DNA of 6,986 nucleotides, from positions 1 through 6,986 of the forward strand of contig CAJWTF010000172.1 in the NCBI GenBank assembly GCA_913046825.1, in the 5' to 3' direction. The notes under the pieces are model-generated. The model was not told the DNA's origin and made no database searches. It worked only from the letters and a program-made list of their open reading frames with translations. A program made the translations under genes and the position numbers. Each line of letters begins with the position of its first letter. The stretch's first letter is position 1. Below, piece by piece: positions 6,801-6,986 of the stretch. This DNA comes from an uncultured Rickettsiales bacterium (GTDB lineage Bacteria > Pseudomonadota > Alphaproteobacteria > UBA8366).

Positions 6801-6986
6801 GTCGACAACTCAATTATGAAGTTGAGGGCGGCATCCACGATTGCCGTGTCTCCCGGATAAACCAGCGCGGTCGAATCGAGTTGCTCGATTACGGCGGGTC
6901 CAACAATACGATGGCCCGGCAATAAGTCCGCGCGGTGGTAAACGGCCGCGGCGTCCGGAGCCTCGGCGTTGAAATATACGGAGCGG
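6797..6986 (-). CDS. hyuA: Hydantoinase A/oxoprolinase family protein, C-terminal 62 residues
   Basis: The 3' end of a gene entering from the right edge. From 6985 it reads RSVYFNAEAPDAAAVYHRAD and, after about eight further residues, GPAVIEQLDSTALVYPGD, ending IIELST with TGA at 6799-6797. This is the typical C-terminus of HyuA proteins: a (R-x-V-Y-F) strand, a Y-x-R-x-x-L-x-P-G segment, then G-P-A-(I/V)-(I/V)-E-(Q)-x-D-(S/T)-T and the P-G of the last hairpin. The ATP-binding and catalytic parts lie outside the window. Its stop overlaps the hyuB start by the ATGA arrangement, so the two are one operon with coupled translation. Short fragment, but the motif, frame and position before hyuB agree. 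Confidence 0.88.
   Translation of the reverse strand, partial: RSVYFNAEAPDAAAVYHRADLLPGHRIVGPAVIEQLDSTALVYPGDTAIVDAALNFIIELST

Noticed and set aside
1..6986. CRISPR array, insertion sequence or riboswitch
   Set aside because: No regularly spaced repeats, no transposase-like frame and no recognisable riboswitch core were seen on either strand.

Overview
The window looks like chromosomal DNA of an alphaproteobacterium, probably a Rhodospirillales-like lineage. The main reasons are murA followed directly by a DUF2948 gene, a pairing I know from alphaproteobacteria, and a short Lys/Arg-rich ORF of a kind I recall just upstream of murA in that group. The DNA is moderately GC-rich by eye. This placement is inference; no rRNA or other marker gene is present.

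Layout, left to right. The left edge cuts a tRNA gene transcribed leftward (only its first 26 nt are inside). After a short non-coding stretch with one hairpin comes a 56-codon basic ORF (166-336). It is followed by a 512-aa DHA2/EmrB-type MFS efflux permease (379-1917), then murA (2150-3427, or an extended form from 2084), the first committed enzyme of peptidoglycan synthesis. A DUF2948 protein (3446-3874) lies 18 nt downstream of murA and is probably co-transcribed. All of these read rightward.

From 3886 to the right edge the genes read leftward. At the edge is the C-terminus of a hydantoinase A/oxoprolinase family protein (HyuA), overlapping by ATGA with a complete 559-aa hydantoinase B (HyuB, 5121-6800). 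Downstream of hyuB, about 1.2 kb that seems empty in any single frame is a decayed gene. Reading the minus strand from 5079 to 3886 and switching frame four times gives one coherent secreted-protein sequence of about 395 residues. It has a signal peptide, an EF-hand-like DxNxDG loop and a clean C-terminus, and is interrupted by three in-frame stop codons. I do not recognise its function.

How the parts relate: murA-DUF2948 is a housekeeping cell-wall block. The MFS gene sits between the small basic ORF and murA, and the usual next gene, hisD, is absent; the hyuAB-pseudogene block follows instead, so synteny is broken on both sides. hyuA and hyuB form the two subunits of an ATP-dependent amidohydrolase or carboxylase-like enzyme of unknown substrate. 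I see no CRISPR array, insertion sequence or integrase, and no convincing undescribed multi-gene system. The most notable item is the pseudogene.
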